From positions 220,700 to 284,699 of the forward strand of contig JBNKDG010000005.1 of assembly GCA_050288165.1 (NCBI GenBank): a stretch of DNA of 64,000 nt. The letters run 5' to 3'. Each line of letters begins with the position of its first letter. Within the stretch, counting starts at the first letter, position 1. A model generated the notes under the pieces. That model saw only the letters and a list, made by a program, of their open reading frames with translations. It was not told the DNA's origin and made no database searches. The position numbers and the translations under genes were made by a program. Of this stretch, positions 62,156 through 64,000 are shown piece by piece. This stretch comes from JAPHTQ01 sp050288165 (lineage in GTDB: Bacteria; Pseudomonadota; Gammaproteobacteria; Thiohalomonadales; Thiohalomonadaceae).

Positions 62156-62180
62156 GCTGGGCATGACTGCCCAGCCTACA
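62156..62180. repeat. Half copy of palindromic repeat family A
   Basis: 25 bp identical to one arm of the 56518-56592 element (GCTGGGCATGACTGCCCAGC plus CTACA), starting 2 bp after the metallophosphoesterase stop. By itself it still folds, since GCTGGGCA pairs with TGCCCAGC. Confidence 0.75.
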
Positions 62181-62203
62181 TGATTCCGGAATGACGGCTT
62201 TGT

Positions 62204-62234
62204 GATGGGCACGCTGCGCTTTGTCCATCCTACG
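62204..62234. repeat. Dispersed intergenic repeat (family B)
   Basis: 31 bp beginning GATGGGCACGCTGCGC and ending TGTCCATCCTACG, an imperfect hairpin of a type that I recall as common in gammaproteobacterial intergenic DNA. Only one copy is in this window. Confidence 0.5.
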
Positions 62235-62313
62235 TTTTCGCCGATAAGTGGTTGTTTCTATAGGGCTGGTTTACTGCTATTCTTTATTCGCGAATCACGA
62301 ATAGAGAATAGGT

Positions 62314-63177
62314 ATGATCCTCAAACCCCAAGATGTCCTGGTATTGCTCAAGCTGGTTGCCATTGGTCCCGGCCCATGGAGTTATGGCAGCCTGGCCAGT
62401 GAGCTGGGTATGAGTGCTTCGGAGGTTCACTCCGCAATCAAGCGCGCGTTGGCCGCAGGCCTGGCGGCTCAGGGTGAAGAATCTATCCGGCCCAATATCC
62501 GTAACCTGGAGGAGTTTCTGCTCTCGGGGCTTCGCTATGTCTTTGTGCCGGAGTTGGGGCTGATGAGCCGGGGTATGCCGACCGCCCATGCGGCATCGCC
62601 TCTGATGGAGAAGATGGTTGCCGATGACGAACCGCCACCGGTATGGCCAGACCCTGAAGGTGAAGTTCGGGGAATGGGGTTTTCACCACTGTATAAATCT
62701 GTGCCAGGTGCTGCCAGACGTGATCCGGCGTTGTATGAGTTGCTAGTACTTGTGGATGCAATTCGCGGCGGACGTGCGCGGGAGCGCGATATCGCCATGC
62801 AGGAATTGGTGAAACGATTAAGGGGCCAGGCGAAGGAAAAATACGTTGTGCAAAATCAAAACAAACTCGTGATTGGTGGGAAGATTGAATTTTCGCACTC
62901 TGATCTACAGGAGATTGCACAGCGATTCCATATTCGTCGGCTTTCGCTGTTCGGTTCCGCGGCACGCGGTGAGTTGAATGACGACAGTGATATCGACTTA
63001 TTGATTGAGTTTGAGAACGAGGCAGCGCCTTCTCTGGCGGGCATGGTGGAAATTCAGGATGCCTTTGTCGAACTATTTCAGGGACGTAAGGTGGATGTCG
63101 CGACACCTTCCATTTTAAATAATCCCTACCGACGGAAAGCGATAGAGAAGGACATGGAGGAACTGTATGCAGCCTGA
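62314..63177 (+). CDS. Winged-helix protein fused to a minimal nucleotidyltransferase (MntA-like)
   Basis: 287 residues. Residues 1-60 look like a winged helix (LKPQDVLVLLKLVAIG, then SYGSLASELGMSASEVHSAI). Residues 60-175 are a family-specific region (LRYVFVPELGLMSRGMPTAH, VPGAARRDPALYELLVLVDA). Residues 190-287 are an MNT nucleotidyltransferase with GSAARGELNDDSDIDLL, where GS and DxD are the catalytic pieces. The first two parts are usually a stand-alone protein. The HEPN gene overlaps the 3' end by 11 bp. Together they resemble the HepT-MntA toxin-antitoxin system, in which MntA AMPylates the toxin; the added wHTH could be the transcriptional autoregulator. Confidence 0.85.
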   Translation: MILKPQDVLVLLKLVAIGPGPWSYGSLASELGMSASEVHSAIKRALAAGLAAQGEESIRPNIRNLEEFLLSGLRYVFVPELGLMSRGMPTAHAASPLMEKMVADDEPPPVWPDPEGEVRGMGFSPLYKSVPGAARRDPALYELLVLVDAIRGGRARERDIAMQELVKRLRGQAKEKYVVQNQNKLVIGGKIEFSHSDLQEIAQRFHIRRLSLFGSAARGELNDDSDIDLLIEFENEAAPSLAGMVEIQDAFVELFQGRKVDVATPSILNNPYRRKAIEKDMEELYAA

Positions 63178-63520
63178 GGAAAGGGATGCGGCTTATCTAT
63201 GGGATATGTTGCAGGCGGCCAGGGAAGTGGAATCAATGATGGGGAATCGTGATTTATCTGCATTTCTAAATGACCGTGTGTTGGTACGCGCGCTTGAGCG
63301 TGGTGTGGAGATTATCGGTGAGGCCGCGCGACGTGTGTCGCTATCCTTCATGGAGTCACACCCGGAGATTCCCTGGCGCAAAATTATCGGGCAACGAAAT
63401 ATCCTGGCCCATGAATACGGCCAGATTGATCATGAAATGCTTTATAAAACGGTGGCTGATGACGTGCCTGAGCTCATCGTATTACTTGAAGGTTTATTGC
63501 CTCCCATTGGAGAGAATTAG
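63167..63520 (+). CDS. HEPN-domain (HepT/DUF86-like) toxin candidate
   Basis: 117 residues, all helical. The HEPN RNase motif RX4HXY is intact as RNILAHEY (Arg77, His82, Tyr84), the tyrosine being the position AMPylated by MntA in Shewanella. The start overlaps the nucleotidyltransferase gene, giving coupled translation with the antitoxin candidate first. Likely an RNase toxin neutralised by the preceding gene; not shown here. Confidence 0.87.
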   Translation: MQPEERDAAYLWDMLQAAREVESMMGNRDLSAFLNDRVLVRALERGVEIIGEAARRVSLSFMESHPEIPWRKIIGQRNILAHEYGQIDHEMLYKTVADDVPELIVLLEGLLPPIGEN

Positions 63521-63527
63521 ATCGTTG

Positions 63528-63553
63528 GTCGGATTAGCGAAGCGTAATCCGAC
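63528..63553. repeat. Dispersed palindromic repeat (family C)
   Basis: Perfect 9-bp arms GTCGGATTA and TAATCCGAC around GCGAAGCG, just after the HEPN gene. This GTCGGATTA...TAATCCGAC form is a widespread REP-like sequence in proteobacteria. It may serve as the terminator of the two-gene operon. Confidence 0.6.
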
Positions 63554-63581
63554 AGATTGATTGTCGGGTTACGGCCTACAC

Positions 63582-64000
63582 TTAAAACAAGTTCCACAAT
63601 CCCAACGCACTGACGACGAACAACCCCGCGCCAACCCAGCGTTTGAACTGCTGGTCGTTACGCAGGATCGCTTCATGCACTTTTAGCCCGGCGACATGGC
63701 CGATGCCTGCGACAGGTAGCAATGCCAGCGCGGTGAGCAGGTTGAGGTTGACGCCGAAGGCGGCGAAGGTGCTCATCTTGATCGTCACCAGCACAAACCA
63801 GAGCACGAACAGGGTGTCGCGCAGTTGTTCGCGGCGCACGTTGCGCATGAACACCGCCACCATCAGCGGCGCACCGGAGAGGGTGGTGCCTGCGATGTAA
63901 CCGCCGACGATCAGCAGGAAGCAATCGACCCAGCGGTTGTGGCTGTGGATGGCGCGGTTGAGCATCCAGATCACCGAGTAGAACATCGACACGCCGTAGA
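63582..64000 (-). CDS. TauE/SafE family membrane protein, C-terminal part
   Basis: The frame is open to the right edge, so about 139 C-terminal residues are visible and the N-terminal half lies outside. Four hydrophobic segments are seen (WVDCFLLIVGGYIAG, LFVLWFVLVTIKM, LLTALALLPVAGIGH, WVGAGLFVVSALGLWNLF). GGYIAGTTLSGAPLMV and GLKVHEAI match the second TauE/SafE repeat. The family moves sulfite, sulfonates or other anions across the inner membrane; the substrate is not predictable. Confidence 0.78.
   Translation of the reverse strand, partial: YGVSMFYSVIWMLNRAIHSHNRWVDCFLLIVGGYIAGTTLSGAPLMVAVFMRNVRREQLRDTLFVLWFVLVTIKMSTFAAFGVNLNLLTALALLPVAGIGHVAGLKVHEAILRNDQQFKRWVGAGLFVVSALGLWNLF

Noticed and set aside
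1..64000. CRISPR arrays, tRNA or rRNA genes, and complete insertion sequences
   Set aside because: I saw no regularly spaced repeats, no cloverleaf-like tRNA sequence and no transposase frame; a covariance-model scan could still find a small RNA that I missed.

Overview
The window is a chromosomal segment of a gammaproteobacterium that spans the replication origin. The evidence is a dnaA-dnaN-recF-gyrB block beside rpmH-rnpA-yidD-yidC-mnmE, an 801-residue GyrB, the two-subunit GlyQS, SecB, an MSHA-type pilus locus and NtrBC with a sigma-54 glnA promoter. The block gyrB / plsC / gmhB / glyS / glyQ matches the origin-proximal order known from Pseudomonas. Several sulfur-handling genes (a SqrR-like ArsR regulator, rhodanese, TusA, a TauE/SafE protein) would suit a sulfur-oxidising member of the class, but the genus cannot be fixed from the sequence. 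The core is GC-rich; the restriction-modification island at 58.1-61.4 kb is clearly more AT-rich.

Layout. 0-8.2 kb (minus strand): the N-terminal part of a TpsB outer-membrane transporter cut by the window edge, a ferredoxin-NAD reductase, a DJ-1/PfpI protein, then a cell-envelope run (YibQ-like deacetylase, CtpA, EnvC) and gpmI. 8.4-13.0 kb (mostly plus): a thiol/persulfide cluster (ArsR-type regulator, rhodanese, GrxC, TrxC), secB, gpsA, trmL (minus) and a class 1B pyrD. 13.1-24.9 kb: an MSHA-type pilus locus with mshE, mshG, a membrane protein, two major-type pilins, a 1496-residue MshQ-like protein with two LamG domains, and four minor pseudopilins. 24.9-29.8 kb (minus): ntrC, ntrB, a DUF4124 protein and glnA, with two NtrC enhancers and a sigma-54 promoter readable in the DNA. 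29.8-32.3 kb (minus): a CDF transporter, a TusA-like protein and a PP-loop tRNA-thiolation-like enzyme in one operon. 32.4-38 kb (plus): glyQS, gmhB, plsC, fbp. 38-48.3 kb: the origin region. 48.3-54.2 kb: a 169-bp element with terminal inverted repeats, qorB/hxlR, the TgpA-DUF58-MoxR operon, msrB. 54.2-58.1 kb (minus): a PhoPQ-like two-component system, a PepSY protein, a glycine-zipper protein and two tandem His/Asp/Arg-rich periplasmic proteins. 58.2-61.4 kb: an EcoRII-type restriction enzyme, Dcm-type methyltransferase and Vsr. 61.4-64 kb: a metallophosphoesterase, a winged-helix/nucleotidyltransferase fusion with a HEPN partner, and a TauE/SafE protein cut by the right edge.

How the parts connect. 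The most informative observations are regulatory. NtrBC very probably drives glnA through two enhancer sites, one of which lies inside the stop codon of the neighbouring gene. The PhoPQ-like regulator probably drives both His/Asp/Arg-rich genes through a conserved triplet of TGAAC-type repeats placed 12 bp from a -10 element. The Dcm-like enzyme carries an N-terminal helix-turn-helix and has two palindromes across its own promoter. The least conventional gene products are the fused wHTH-MNT protein with its HEPN partner and the PP-loop/TusA/CDF operon. No CRISPR array, tRNA, rRNA or complete insertion sequence was recognised.
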